Source: CALAGB01 sp963789565 (GTDB taxonomy: Bacteria; Chloroflexota; Chloroflexia; Thermomicrobiales; Thermomicrobiaceae). From it: DNA of 64,000 nt. Shown here piece by piece: positions 49,659 to 58,693 of the stretch; position 1 is the first letter of the stretch, and the number at the start of each line of letters is the position of its first letter. Where the stretch lies: assembly GCA_963789565.1 (NCBI GenBank), contig CAWBKX010000002.1:1116001-1180000 (forward strand), read 5' to 3'. Below the pieces are notes generated by a model. That model was not told the origin of the DNA. It saw only the letters and a program-made list of their open reading frames with translations, and made no database searches. The position numbers and the translations under genes are program-made.

Positions 49659-51371
49659 ATGACATCCGTATCACGACGTCTGCTTGCCGGCAGATTCGTA
49701 CTCGACTCACGCATTGGCGCCGGCAATTATGCTGAGGTCTATCGCGCAACTGACACACAAACTGGTGAACTCGTCGCCGTCAAAACACTCCGACCTGAAC
49801 ACGCGACGGAATCCCACACGCTCTCTCTGTTCGTCAAAGAGGGTAGCGCCGGATCAGCCATCTCGCACCACAACGTGGTGAAGATCTCATCATACGGCGA
49901 GAACGACGGCACGCACTACATCGTAATGGAGCTAGTCAAAGGGATCTCGCTTCGACGCCGCATTCAGTTGGCTGGCCGCCTGGACGTCGTTGAGGCCTTG
50001 CGCGTCGCCGTTGGCACGCTGCGGGGGTTGGAGGCAATCCACGACGCGGGCTACATTCATCGCGATATCAAGCCGCAAAACATCCTGATCGACGCCAGCG
50101 GGAGTCCGAAGATCACCGACTTCGGCATCACGCTCTGTCCAGGGGAGCCTCGCTCTTCATCGGGCGGATTGGCGCTCGGGACAGCCGCCTACATCGCTCC
50201 CGAGCAGGCAGCTGGACAGGCGATCGGCCCGGAAGCCGACCTGTATTCGGCCGGCGCGGTGCTGTTCGAAATGCTGACTGGAGAGGCGCCATTCCCGGGC
50301 GACGACCCTCGCGCGGTGATGAATCGGCATCTGTTCGAACCGCCTCGCGATCCACGCACCCTCAACCCGCAGATATCGCCCGCGCTTTCGGCGATCGTGC
50401 TCCGCTCGTTGGCCAAGGAACCGGCCGCTCGCTTTCGCTCAGCCCAACGCATGCGCGAGGCGCTGGAGATGCTGCAGGAGGAAGTGCGCCTCACGAACAC
50501 GCACCGGCGTCTGTTGCCGTCCAAAGCGCTCGCCTGGAACACGCCGATGGCTCAACCACGGCAGTTGCCATTTGGGCTCGCCAACGTGTCGTTGATGACG
50601 ACGTTCGTCAGCGCGCTGCTCTTGATCGTCCTCTTCATCGTTCTTGTCCTGGCGCTGGTCAGTTCGGCGGTATATGGGGGATCGAGCGGCGTTATCTCGA
50701 GCTCCGGTCCGCCAAGCGGTGCCGCTGGAGGATCGACGCCATTCGACAACCCACAGGATGTGACCGCTCAACCACAGTTGGCTGATAGCCAGGTGCCAAA
50801 CTGGGCCGTGCAAGCCGCGGTGAGCGACGTGACGCCGACACCGACGCAGTCTCCGGTGACGGTCAATGTCGCAACTGTTTCCACACCCACACCCACTGCG
50901 CCGGTTCCGACGACGTTGGTCATCTACAACGACGGCCTGACTGATGGTTGGTACACCAACCTCTCGTGGAACGGTCAACTGGAGTTGATCAGCGCGTCGA
51001 CGGGTCATGCGCAGACCGACCCTATCAGCTTCACGGCGACGGACGGCTGGGCAGGGCTGCAGATCACCAATGACGGCGGGGTCAACACCTCACCCTATAC
51101 CGCGATCCAGTTTTCGATCCGCTCCACCAAAGACAACGAACCGCTCGCCATCTATCTACGCGACACGAAATACAACAACCTCAGCGATCCGGTCACGCTT
51201 ACCAACTACGGTGGGTATCCCAAATCGACCGGTTGGACCACCTACACGATCCCGCTCGCCGATCTCAATGGCTCCGACGTGACCATGGGTAGCATTGTCT
51301 TCCACAACTGGTCAGACTCCCCTCAGGCGCCCATCCTCGTCGATCACATCCAACTGGTACAGCAGCCGTAG
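49659..51371 (+). CDS. Transmembrane Ser/Thr protein kinase with extracytoplasmic beta-sandwich-like domain
   Basis: 570-aa Hanks-type kinase. N-terminal catalytic domain (about 10-270): glycine loop GAGNYAEVYRA, VAVKTLRP (K42), HRDIKPQNILID (D136), DFGITL (D154) and GTAAYIAPEQA. One membrane span lies about 309-337 (SALLLIVLFIVLVLALV), then a Pro/Thr-rich linker. The last about 150 residues form a predicted beta-sandwich, VIYNDGLTDGWYTNLSWNG...ILVDHIQLVQQ, similar to carbohydrate-binding/CIA30-type folds. No PASTA repeats. The ATG at 49659 has GGAGGA just upstream; the frame is open to 49545. It is convergent with the YfhO-like gene. A wall or surface-glycan signal is inferred. Confidence 0.88.
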   Translation: MTSVSRRLLAGRFVLDSRIGAGNYAEVYRATDTQTGELVAVKTLRPEHATESHTLSLFVKEGSAGSAISHHNVVKISSYGENDGTHYIVMELVKGISLRRRIQLAGRLDVVEALRVAVGTLRGLEAIHDAGYIHRDIKPQNILIDASGSPKITDFGITLCPGEPRSSSGGLALGTAAYIAPEQAAGQAIGPEADLYSAGAVLFEMLTGEAPFPGDDPRAVMNRHLFEPPRDPRTLNPQISPALSAIVLRSLAKEPAARFRSAQRMREALEMLQEEVRLTNTHRRLLPSKALAWNTPMAQPRQLPFGLANVSLMTTFVSALLLIVLFIVLVLALVSSAVYGGSSGVISSSGPPSGAAGGSTPFDNPQDVTAQPQLADSQVPNWAVQAAVSDVTPTPTQSPVTVNVATVSTPTPTAPVPTTLVIYNDGLTDGWYTNLSWNGQLELISASTGHAQTDPISFTATDGWAGLQITNDGGVNTSPYTAIQFSIRSTKDNEPLAIYLRDTKYNNLSDPVTLTNYGGYPKSTGWTTYTIPLADLNGSDVTMGSIVFHNWSDSPQAPILVDHIQLVQQP

Positions 51372-51378
51372 CAGCACG

Positions 51379-53838
51379 TCATGACGTCCGTGTCTTGCGC
51401 CGAGCGCGGCTCAACTGCAACGCCCCGAGAACTGTCGCAACGATCAGAACAATGAAACTAACCGCTGAAATTACGAAGCTTTCAGTCACGATCGACGGTG
51501 CGAAGCGAAATACGACCTCATGCGTTCCGGCAGGCACAGTGATAGCCCTGAAGATCCCGTCGGCCGTGGCGATCGGTGTACTCGCGCCGTCAACCGTCGC
51601 TTTCCATCCAGGGTAGGCGGTATCGCTCAGCACCAGATATACCGGATGATCGGTGCTGACGTGGACCGAGACACGATCGTTCTGGTAATCAACGACGTAC
51701 GCGCTGCCGTTTCCGCCCGGCTGCGCGGCAGGCAGACCTCCAGTCAAATACAAGGTCTTGGTGGGGTCGAATCCGGCCTTGGTGACGGCATTCAGCGCGT
51801 CGTCGACGCTCGACTGCTGCGCGTCGTAGCTGAGCCAGACACGCGGTAGCGCGTTTCCGTTCTTCCACAACACCAGACCATCCTCAGTCGTGAGCGCCGT
51901 GGTGAAACCTGGTCCAGGTGCCGCCGCTTTATCGTCGGTAATGACGTACTCGACGTTGAGCAGACTGAAGAGGGCTGGATCGTTGCCTCCCGTGAGGACG
52001 TCCGAAACCTTTTTGTAGTTGGCCGGCTGCATGGGATCGAAGAGCCCACCGGCGTCCTGCAGCCCAGAAACCGAGGCCAGATCGGGCTGCCAATTGAGCG
52101 TCGTCGAAGCGATACGGAATGGGCCGCTCCGTCGCATCTGTTGCTGCAGGAAACTCACCGCTTGAGGATGGCGGAAACCGGACGACAGATCCTCCGACGT
52201 GGGATTGAAGCTGGCAGTTGCGCCATAGAGATCCAGAACGACCAGGATCGTTGCCATGAAAACGACGACGCTCCCCCTCAGCGCACCGCGTGTCACCGCC
52301 CACAGGAGCACGGCGGTGCCGGCCAGGTAGATCACCGCTAAGTTGAGGCCGTCGACGGCAATGACGGGGCGATTGGATGGATCGTTGACGCCGAGAATCA
52401 AGCTATAGAAGAGCGGGATCACAAACAGGATCAGTGCAGCCAAGGCGATGCTGAGCCAACGAACCGAACGACGCACGAGTCGGATGGCACGTTGCGATTG
52501 TTCCAGGTGATATCCCAGCTCCTGCAATCCAAATCCGGCCAGGAGCGCCAGCCCGAAATCGACGAAAACGAAACCTCGTGCCGGGGCACGGATGAGGTTG
52601 TACGGCGGCACGAAGCGGAAGACCCAGCCGTGCAGGGGTGTGAACGGCCCAAGCGCGAAGAGGAGCGCCACTCCGACAAACGCGCCGAGAACCCAGCGCT
52701 CGCCCGATGGCCGCAACATCAGACCCAGTGCCGCCAGCACCAACGTCACGACGCCAACGTAGCCCCAGACCTCACCACTCGAAAACGCCCCCCAATAATC
52801 CGTGGGGTTGCTGCCGAAAGCTTTGGGCAATATGAATTGCAGCAACGCGATAGGTTCGACGCTGAACTCTGTCGCCTGATCATAGCTGAGCCCCGAACGC
52901 ACCGAGAGGGACGCCATCTGCAGCGAAGGCAGGATCATCGGGGCCGCCAAACCGAGACCCACAACCAACGCACCACCCGCTCTGGAGACCGCAAGCGCCA
53001 CAGGTCCCGGTCGGTCCCTCAAACGCGCGACGATCGCGTCCCAATCCTGTCCACCACGCTCCCAAGGCCAGAGCTCGTGACGAGTTCCGGCCCAGTACAG
53101 CCACCAGGCCCCTGCAGCCGTCAGTTCGTAGAGGAGGAGCTGTTGATGACCGCCGGTCGCGGCCAGAAAGATGACAATGGCGCTTGCCACTGCCCACAGC
53201 CAGGAATCGCGCATGGCCGTCATGCGCAGAGTCAACAGCAACAACGGCAGCCAAACCGCGACCGACAGCATCGAGTAGTGCCCCAGGTGTGCGGTCAGAA
53301 AACCGCAGCCAGAGAAGATGATGGCCGAGCTGCTGGCGGGCAATCGGCGCATCCCCAGCGATCGCGCCAGGAAATACGTTCCGAACGACGCGATCAGGTA
53401 GTGGGCGATGACCAACAGCTCGAGCGTACCGTATGAATACGGACGGTGAATCAGCCATGAGATGAGATTGGGCGGATAGAGCATGGCCGCCTGATAGTTG
53501 GCGAATTGCGGCATTCCGCCGAACTGGCTTGGGTTCCAGAGTGGCAGGTGCCCGTTTTGCAGTGCATTTGCGCTGAAGCCCTGGAGCGGAAAGAAGTAGG
53601 AGTTCAGGTCGCCACCGCCGCGTGGCACGCTTGCAGCGCTCAGCAGCGGTCGCCAAAAGAACAAAAGCTCGGCGAGAGTCAGTCCGCCCAGGGCCAGAAT
53701 ATCGAGATGGAGCTCACCAAAGCGTTTGCGAAGTGGACGGGCGGTCAGCCAGAAGAGGAACGCCCAGGCGATGAACCCCGCCAGGACAATCCATTTCGGC
53801 AACAGTCCCGCCGTCTGCTGGGCAACGTCGACCGCCAC
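51379..53838 (-). CDS. YfhO-like multi-pass membrane protein
   Basis: 819-aa integral membrane protein with about a dozen hydrophobic segments and a large C-terminal extracytoplasmic part (about residues 540-780), closed by a last span, FVISAVSFIVLIVATVLGALQL. The N-terminal loop GGDLNSYFFPLQGFSANALQNGHLPLWNPSQFGGMP is the typical YfhO signature. YfhO in Firmicutes adds sugars to lipoteichoic acid as a GT-C fold glycosyltransferase; other members are unassigned. The start is a GTG with GAGAGACGGA-like sequence upstream. It is 7 bp from the convergent kinase gene. Confidence 0.82.
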   Translation of the reverse strand: MAVDVAQQTAGLLPKWIVLAGFIAWAFLFWLTARPLRKRFGELHLDILALGGLTLAELLFFWRPLLSAASVPRGGGDLNSYFFPLQGFSANALQNGHLPLWNPSQFGGMPQFANYQAAMLYPPNLISWLIHRPYSYGTLELLVIAHYLIASFGTYFLARSLGMRRLPASSSAIIFSGCGFLTAHLGHYSMLSVAVWLPLLLLTLRMTAMRDSWLWAVASAIVIFLAATGGHQQLLLYELTAAGAWWLYWAGTRHELWPWERGGQDWDAIVARLRDRPGPVALAVSRAGGALVVGLGLAAPMILPSLQMASLSVRSGLSYDQATEFSVEPIALLQFILPKAFGSNPTDYWGAFSSGEVWGYVGVVTLVLAALGLMLRPSGERWVLGAFVGVALLFALGPFTPLHGWVFRFVPPYNLIRAPARGFVFVDFGLALLAGFGLQELGYHLEQSQRAIRLVRRSVRWLSIALAALILFVIPLFYSLILGVNDPSNRPVIAVDGLNLAVIYLAGTAVLLWAVTRGALRGSVVVFMATILVVLDLYGATASFNPTSEDLSSGFRHPQAVSFLQQQMRRSGPFRIASTTLNWQPDLASVSGLQDAGGLFDPMQPANYKKVSDVLTGGNDPALFSLLNVEYVITDDKAAAPGPGFTTALTTEDGLVLWKNGNALPRVWLSYDAQQSSVDDALNAVTKAGFDPTKTLYLTGGLPAAQPGGNGSAYVVDYQNDRVSVHVSTDHPVYLVLSDTAYPGWKATVDGASTPIATADGIFRAITVPAGTHEVVFRFAPSIVTESFVISAVSFIVLIVATVLGALQLSRARRKTRTS

Positions 53839-53911
53839 GTCATCCGTCTCTCAGCGGACGACAATACTGTTGTTGGCAGCCGTCGCTCGGGATCCGCTGC
53901 AATACTTCCCC

Positions 53912-54007
53912 AGTCATCCTGAGCCGCGGCGAAGGATCTCTCCGTACTTGACGCACCAGTCTGGTGTGGCGGGACAGAGGTTCGCCGGTTGAGACCTGAG
54001 CATGACA
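53912..54007. repeat. Third TGTCATCCTGA-type repeat, short form
   Basis: Starts AGTCATCCTGA (53912-53922) with GAAGGATCTC at 53931-53940 and ends TGAGCATGACA (53997-54007). Same edges as the units at 34276 and 36560 but only 96 bp long and with no IS630-like end inside. It lies in the 250-bp gap between the YfhO-like gene and ychF; the rest of that gap holds nothing recognisable. Confidence 0.5.
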
Positions 54008-54088
54008 AGGAAACGCTGGTCGTCCCGCGGATCGACCAATCCTCGGCTGTCTGATCAGTGTTCCCGGCATCGCCCTCACGGCGCCGCC

Positions 54089-55195
54089 TTACACGTTGAA
54101 CAGGAAATGGGCGATGTCGCCATCCTGCACGATGTAGGTCTTCCCCTCCAACCGCAGCTTACCGGCCTTGCGCGCCTCCGGCAGTCCTCCGGTCTCGATC
54201 AGGTCTCCATAGCTCACAACCTCGGCCCGGATAAAGCCGCGCTGAATGTCGGTGTGAATCACGCCGGCCGCCTCGACCGCGGGTGTCCCGCGATTTATTG
54301 TCCAGGCGCGACATTCGTCGGGCCCGACGGTGAAGAAGGAGATAAGGCCGAGCAATTCGTAGGATCGTTGAATGACCCGCTCGCGACCAATCTCTTCGAT
54401 GCCGAGATCGTCGAGGAACATACGCGCGTCTTCGGCGTCGAGCCGCGCAATCTCCGCCTCGATCTTTCCAGCAATGGCGTCCACCATAACTCCAGACCGT
54501 GCGAAACGCGACTCGGCTTCGGCCTTGAGCGATTCGGCTCGCTCACCGATCATGTCGTCACTCAAATTGATCAAAATAAGCAGCGGCTTTGCCGAGAGAA
54601 ACCCAAAGCCTCGCAGCAACTTCTCGTCTTCGGGCTGAATTTCAACCTCGCGAATGGGAATGCCCTCTTCGAGTGCTTCGCGCAGCTTGGTCAGCACCAC
54701 CGCTTCGCGTTCGTTGGCCTCGCGTTCGGCGCCGCGCAATTTGGGGGTGCCTGCCTCCAGGCGCTGCAATCGTTTCTCGATTAGTCCGAGGTCAGAGAAG
54801 GTCAACTCCAGGTTCATCGTCTCGATGTCACGCATCGGATCAACGCCACCTTCGGGATGCGGAACGGCTGGATCTTCAAAGGCGCGCACCACGTGGACCA
54901 GCGCCGCTCCCTGACTGAGGAAACCCAGGAGTCTGCCACTCATCCCTTGTTCGTGGATGCCTTTCGCCACTCCCGCCACGTCGTAATACTGAACGTCGGC
55001 AGGGACGGTCCGTTTGGGGCTGAACATGTCGGTCAACACGTTCAAGCGCTCATCAGGTACCTTTACCGTCGCGAGGTTCGGCTCCTCTTCGCCGGTCGAG
55101 AACTGACCGGTGGCCGCTTCAGCCTCGGTCAACGCATTGAAGACGGTCGATTTGCCACTCTGGGGCAATCCGACAATAACCAGTTGGAGGGACAT
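54089..55195 (-). CDS. ychF: Ribosome-binding P-loop ATPase YchF (Obg family)
   Basis: 368-aa YchF/OLA1 protein, an Obg-family member that prefers ATP. P-loop is GLPQSGKSTVFNALT, switch II region VQYYDVAGVAKGIHEQGM, and the C-terminal TGS domain contains LISFFTVGPDECRAWTINRG, GVIHTDIQRGFIRAEV and KTYIVQDGDIAHFLFNV. The usual NxxE/NKxD specificity motif is replaced by ILINLSDDM, which is unusual. The ATG at 55195 follows GGAGGTGGG; the longer frame upstream overlaps the divergent phosphoesterase gene. Confidence 0.92.
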   Translation of the reverse strand: MSLQLVIVGLPQSGKSTVFNALTEAEAATGQFSTGEEEPNLATVKVPDERLNVLTDMFSPKRTVPADVQYYDVAGVAKGIHEQGMSGRLLGFLSQGAALVHVVRAFEDPAVPHPEGGVDPMRDIETMNLELTFSDLGLIEKRLQRLEAGTPKLRGAEREANEREAVVLTKLREALEEGIPIREVEIQPEDEKLLRGFGFLSAKPLLILINLSDDMIGERAESLKAEAESRFARSGVMVDAIAGKIEAEIARLDAEDARMFLDDLGIEEIGRERVIQRSYELLGLISFFTVGPDECRAWTINRGTPAVEAAGVIHTDIQRGFIRAEVVSYGDLIETGGLPEARKAGKLRLEGKTYIVQDGDIAHFLFNV

Positions 55196-55281
55196 CCCAC
55201 CTCCGTGATGATCACAAATCCAAGACGTGGCAGCCTGCGTCGCAGTTTGGCGCCAGGTAACGTTGTACCACGGGAATCCCG

Positions 55282-56142
55282 ATGTCGCAGCGTATAAACC
55301 GCCGAGCGCTGATGCGCATGGCGCTCGCAGGCACAGCAACCGCCGCAACCGGATACACACTCCTCATCGAGCCATCCGAACTTCAGATCGAACAGGTGAA
55401 GATACGAGCAGATCTTCCGACCAGGCTGCGCATCGGCGCGCTCAGCGACTTCCACCTGGCCGATACGGTCAGTCGGAAACGGGTCGAGGAAGCAGTGCGC
55501 CTGATCACGCGTCAGTCGCCCGACATCATTGTGCTGCTCGGGGATTACTCCACGGCGATGCACTCGGGACGTGTGATCCATCGACACGTGGCGACCGCGC
55601 TGGACATCCTGAGCATGTTGAGCGCTCCACTCGGCGTCTACGCCATTCTCGGCAACCACGACATCACACCGGCGCTGCCCGATCTCGGAGCAATGATCTC
55701 GAGCCGAGGTCTACTACCGTTGATCGACAAAGGTGTGCTGCTCACGAACCATGGCGAGCGCTTCGCTTTGGTCGGGCTCAACGACGCTCTGCAAGCCAAG
55801 CCAAAGCCCAAAGCCGCCACGAGCGACATCCCCCATGGCACTCCCACGCTCGGTTTGGTGCACGAGCCGGATGCGTCGTCACTCTTGAGTGGAGCTTCGC
55901 TGGTCCTATCCGGGCACAGCCATGGGGGTCAGGTGCGGTTGCCGTTCTTGGGGGCACCGGTCCTCCCTCAGATGGGACGACGCTTTCCGTGGGGATTGCG
56001 CGACAACGACGGCACGCTCGTCTATACGACGCGCGGCGTCGGCATGGTGCCGCCACGCATCCGCCTCAACTGCCGCCCCGAGATCACCCTGATCGAGATC
56101 GTCAACTCCGTCGGAGAGACTCCTATGCAACCGGTCGGCTGA
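55282..56142 (+). CDS. Metallophosphoesterase (YaeI/calcineurin-like)
   Basis: 286-aa calcineurin-like phosphoesterase. A twin-Arg-like N-terminus (INRRALMRMALAG) suggests export or membrane attachment. Metal ligands: IGALSDFHLAD, IIVLLGDYSTA, YAILGNHDIT, LGLVHEPD and VLSGHSHGGQVRLP. The group includes YaeI and UDP-diacylglucosamine pyrophosphatase-like proteins; the substrate is not known. No clear ribosome binding site precedes the ATG. Its 3' end overlaps the convergent queC by 20 bp. Confidence 0.85.
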   Translation: MSQRINRRALMRMALAGTATAATGYTLLIEPSELQIEQVKIRADLPTRLRIGALSDFHLADTVSRKRVEEAVRLITRQSPDIIVLLGDYSTAMHSGRVIHRHVATALDILSMLSAPLGVYAILGNHDITPALPDLGAMISSRGLLPLIDKGVLLTNHGERFALVGLNDALQAKPKPKAATSDIPHGTPTLGLVHEPDASSLLSGASLVLSGHSHGGQVRLPFLGAPVLPQMGRRFPWGLRDNDGTLVYTTRGVGMVPPRIRLNCRPEITLIEIVNSVGETPMQPVG

Positions 56143-56848
56143 TTCGACGGCATGGTCGCTCCGCGGATTGGGACAGCAGCGGGTCGATCGCGCCCGCCGC
56201 GGCGAAGGCGGCGGCACGCAACCGACAGGAATCGCACACGCCGCAGGGAACCTCGCCACCCTGATAGCAAGACCAGGTGAGGCCATAATCAACGCCAAGC
56301 TTGAGGCCAAGCCGGACGACTCCGGCTTTGGTCACGTGGAGGAAGGGTGCGACGACCGGCACGCTCTTTCCCTCTTCCACGAATTGCTTGCTGGCCAGGT
56401 TGGCGGCCTGTTGAAACGCGTCCAGAAACTCCCCGCGGCAATCCGGGTAACCCGAGTAGTCGACTTCACTCACGCCGATGTAGATCGCGCTGGCGCCCAC
56501 CACTTCAGCGTAGCCCGATGCCACAGCCAGGAAGATGTGGTTACGCGCCGGAACCCAGGTGGAGGGGATGCCATCGGCAGGCTCGGTGGGTATATCGCCC
56601 TGGCCGGTCAACGACGAAGCCGACCAGTCGCCAAGATTCATGCGTACGATTTGGTGCTGACGAACGCCGAGAGCGCGCGCCACGGTCGTGGCTGCGTCGA
56701 GCTCTTTACGATGCCGCTGGCCATAGTCGAAGGAGAGCGCAAATAAATCGAACGCGCTCTCCTTCGCCAGCCACGCCGCCGTCGTGCTATCCAGCCCGCC
56801 AGAGAGTAGGATTACGGCTCGATTGCGCTCGGTTCGAACGTCTGCCAT
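56123..56848 (-). CDS. queC: 7-cyano-7-deazaguanine synthase QueC
   Basis: About 241-aa ATP-dependent enzyme converting CDG to preQ0 in queuosine/7-deazapurine synthesis. The PP-loop is AVILLSGGLDSTTAAWLA, followed by FDYGQRHRKELDAA, PARNHIFLAVASGYAEVVGA, VDYSGYPDCRGEFLDAF and the four zinc-binding Cys near the C-terminus (SCYQGGEVPCGVCDSC). The ATG at 56848 has AAAGGA upstream and is preferred over 56869. No queD/queE neighbour is visible in the window. Confidence 0.93.
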   Translation of the reverse strand: MADVRTERNRAVILLSGGLDSTTAAWLAKESAFDLFALSFDYGQRHRKELDAATTVARALGVRQHQIVRMNLGDWSASSLTGQGDIPTEPADGIPSTWVPARNHIFLAVASGYAEVVGASAIYIGVSEVDYSGYPDCRGEFLDAFQQAANLASKQFVEEGKSVPVVAPFLHVTKAGVVRLGLKLGVDYGLTWSCYQGGEVPCGVCDSCRLRAAAFAAAGAIDPLLSQSAERPCRRISRPVA

Positions 56849-56854
56849 GTTGAA

Positions 56855-57553
56855 TTGGATTCCTTTCATTCTGGACAGGTATTAGGGCGGTTCGACGGCA
56901 TGCATGTGAAACACCAGGCCACGCAGCACCAGTCCCTCAAACGCCAACTTCTGAGCTTCACGGTTCGATGGATGCAGCCCTCGCTGGCGATTGGCGCGGT
57001 CATCGCCGCCATTGCCACCGGCGCCTGGCACCGGCGCTGGGAGTCAGCCTTCGAAGGCACTCCGCGAAGAGGCCTCTTCGATGGCCTGTGCCACCTCGGG
57101 ACGGCGCTGGCCGTCTCGCTGCCAATTCTGCCGTACGTGCGCGACCGTTGGGGATTCTTGCGCATCAGTCTGCTGAGTTCGGTCGTGATCGACCTCGACC
57201 ACATACTTGCGGCACGATCGTTCCGGCTTACCCGCTGCATGACGATGGACCACCGCCCCGCATCCCACTCGGTTCTGACGCCGCTCATCTTCGCCGTGCT
57301 AGCGGAACGCTGGAAGCCAAAGCAGCACGTTGGGCTGGCGGCGCTCGTCGGTGTCAGCTCTCACTTGTTGCGCGACCTCGGCACTGGTGGCGCTCCGCTG
57401 CTTCACCCACAGAAGATCATCACCGTCCCGTACGAGCTGGTTGTGGTGCTGCTTGGTGCATTTTCGGTCATGACGCGCTATGGCACGCGCACCGCCGTGG
57501 GGGGCAAATTCCTGGCACTGCGCGCCTGGAGATGGCTCTTCGCCACCCACTGA
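56855..57553 (+). CDS. DUF457-type membrane-bound metal-dependent hydrolase
   Basis: Up to 232 aa. The YdjM/DUF457 family pattern is visible: VVIDLDHILAARSF (Asp-x-Asp-His), MDHRPASHSVLTPL (H-R-xxx-HS) and VSSHLLRDLGTGGAPLLHP (H-xxx-D-xxxx-G). These positions probably bind a metal, and several hydrophobic segments put it in the membrane. The biological function is uncertain. The true start may be 56855, 56900 (MHVKHQATQ) or 56972; no strong ribosome binding site decides. It is divergent from queC with almost no spacing. Confidence 0.75.
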   Translation: MDSFHSGQVLGRFDGMHVKHQATQHQSLKRQLLSFTVRWMQPSLAIGAVIAAIATGAWHRRWESAFEGTPRRGLFDGLCHLGTALAVSLPILPYVRDRWGFLRISLLSSVVIDLDHILAARSFRLTRCMTMDHRPASHSVLTPLIFAVLAERWKPKQHVGLAALVGVSSHLLRDLGTGGAPLLHPQKIITVPYELVVVLLGAFSVMTRYGTRTAVGGKFLALRAWRWLFATH

Positions 57554-57657
57554 CGCGTCGCCAATCGTCGCCTACCAGAGTAAGATCATGCCGCGATTTG
57601 TCCCGACGGCGCACGTGGTCGCCAGAGGGGGTCACGGCATGGAAGGAACACATCTGG

Positions 57658-58002
57658 ATGGCACAGGCACATGGTGGGCTCGGAGAGCTGCTCGTCGCGC
57701 TCTATCTCGTGATTGCGATACTGTCGTTCGTGCTCGCCAAACGTAATGGACTTCCAGCCTGGCTCACCGGAACTGCCCACGCACTGCTCGGCGTCCAGAT
57801 CATCATGGGCATCATCCTCTATGCCAAGCACCCGCACATCATGCCGGTCTCACATGTGATCGCCGCATTGCTCACGATTCCCGCTCTTGGCCTGATGGCT
57901 GTACTACGCAAGCGTATTGGTCGCGCGCAGGCAGTTGGCGTCTCAGCGTCGATCGTGACCGTTCTGGCGGCTATTGCCGTGGTGATCGCCAAGACACGCT
58001 GA
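57658..58002 (+). CDS. Small four-span membrane protein of unknown function
   Basis: 114-aa hydrophobic protein with spans LGELLVALYLVIAILSFVLA, GTAHALLGVQIIMGIILYA, SHVIAALLTIPALGLMAVL and AVGVSASIVTVLAAIAVVIA. Its frame is open 230 codons further upstream, but that part is a shadow of the DUF457 gene. The ATG at 57658 follows GGAAGGAAC. The final TGA is located in the terminal CTGAG of IS630 copy 2, so the original 3' end may have been altered by insertion. I recognise no family. Confidence 0.65.
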   Translation: MAQAHGGLGELLVALYLVIAILSFVLAKRNGLPAWLTGTAHALLGVQIIMGIILYAKHPHIMPVSHVIAALLTIPALGLMAVLRKRIGRAQAVGVSASIVTVLAAIAVVIAKTR

Positions 58003-58024
58003 GTAGGTGACCACAGTGAATATG

Positions 58025-58693
58025 TCATGTCGACTCGATCGTAGGTGTGCCCGCGTTCGGATAGAGCGTGGTCATCGTCTGTCGCGCATCGGTGGTGGTG
58101 AAGCGCCACTGCACCGTGGCGTGGTCGGCGTTGCGCCGTGCGGCCCAGGCGTCGACCTCCCCTTGGGTGGTGGCGAGATCTTCCAGATGGCGCCCGAGGC
58201 ACTGCCGGGCCAAGACACTCCACTCGATCTCGATCATGTTGAGCCAACTGCCATGGGTGGGGGTGTAGTGCCACTCCAGCTTGCGGGCGATGCGGCGGGC
58301 CTCGGCGGGGGAGAAGGTGTCATAGAGCACGCCGGGATGGTGGGTGTTGACATTGTCGGCCACCAGCCGGATGCACACGGCGTCCGGGAAGTGCTCGTCG
58401 ACCACCGTCGTGAGGAAGGTGGCGAAGTCCTGGGCCGTACGCCGGTCCTGGACGTGGATGGTGCGCCAGCCCGTCTGCGGCTGAAAGGCACCGAAGAGCG
58501 TGCAACTCCCCTGGCGCGTGTACTCATAGTCGTGGCGGGCGATCTGTCCCGGTCGCGCCGGGAGCGGAGCACGGGTCGGAGCGGTCAACGCCAGTGGATA
58601 CTCGTCGATGCAGAGGACGGGGCGCTGGGGGTCGAAGGGCTCGGCATAGAGTTCGAGCAGGTCTTCCATGCGGGCCACGAAGAGCGAGCTCAC
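58025..58693 (-). CDS. IS630 transposase, downstream frame (DDE part), copy 2
   Basis: 222-aa frame identical to that of copy 1, with DDE residues in VLCIDEYPLAL, LVADNVNTHH and HGSWLNMIEIEWSVL. It is probably translated only as the tail of a -1 frameshift fusion with the upstream frame. Confidence 0.85.
   Translation of the reverse strand: MSSLFVARMEDLLELYAEPFDPQRPVLCIDEYPLALTAPTRAPLPARPGQIARHDYEYTRQGSCTLFGAFQPQTGWRTIHVQDRRTAQDFATFLTTVVDEHFPDAVCIRLVADNVNTHHPGVLYDTFSPAEARRIARKLEWHYTPTHGSWLNMIEIEWSVLARQCLGRHLEDLATTQGEVDAWAARRNADHATVQWRFTTTDARQTMTTLYPNAGTPTIEST

Noticed and set aside
56968..58002. 344-aa plus-strand frame ending at IS copy 2
   Set aside because: Only its last 114 codons look like protein (four membrane spans); the upstream part is a shadow of the DUF457 gene.
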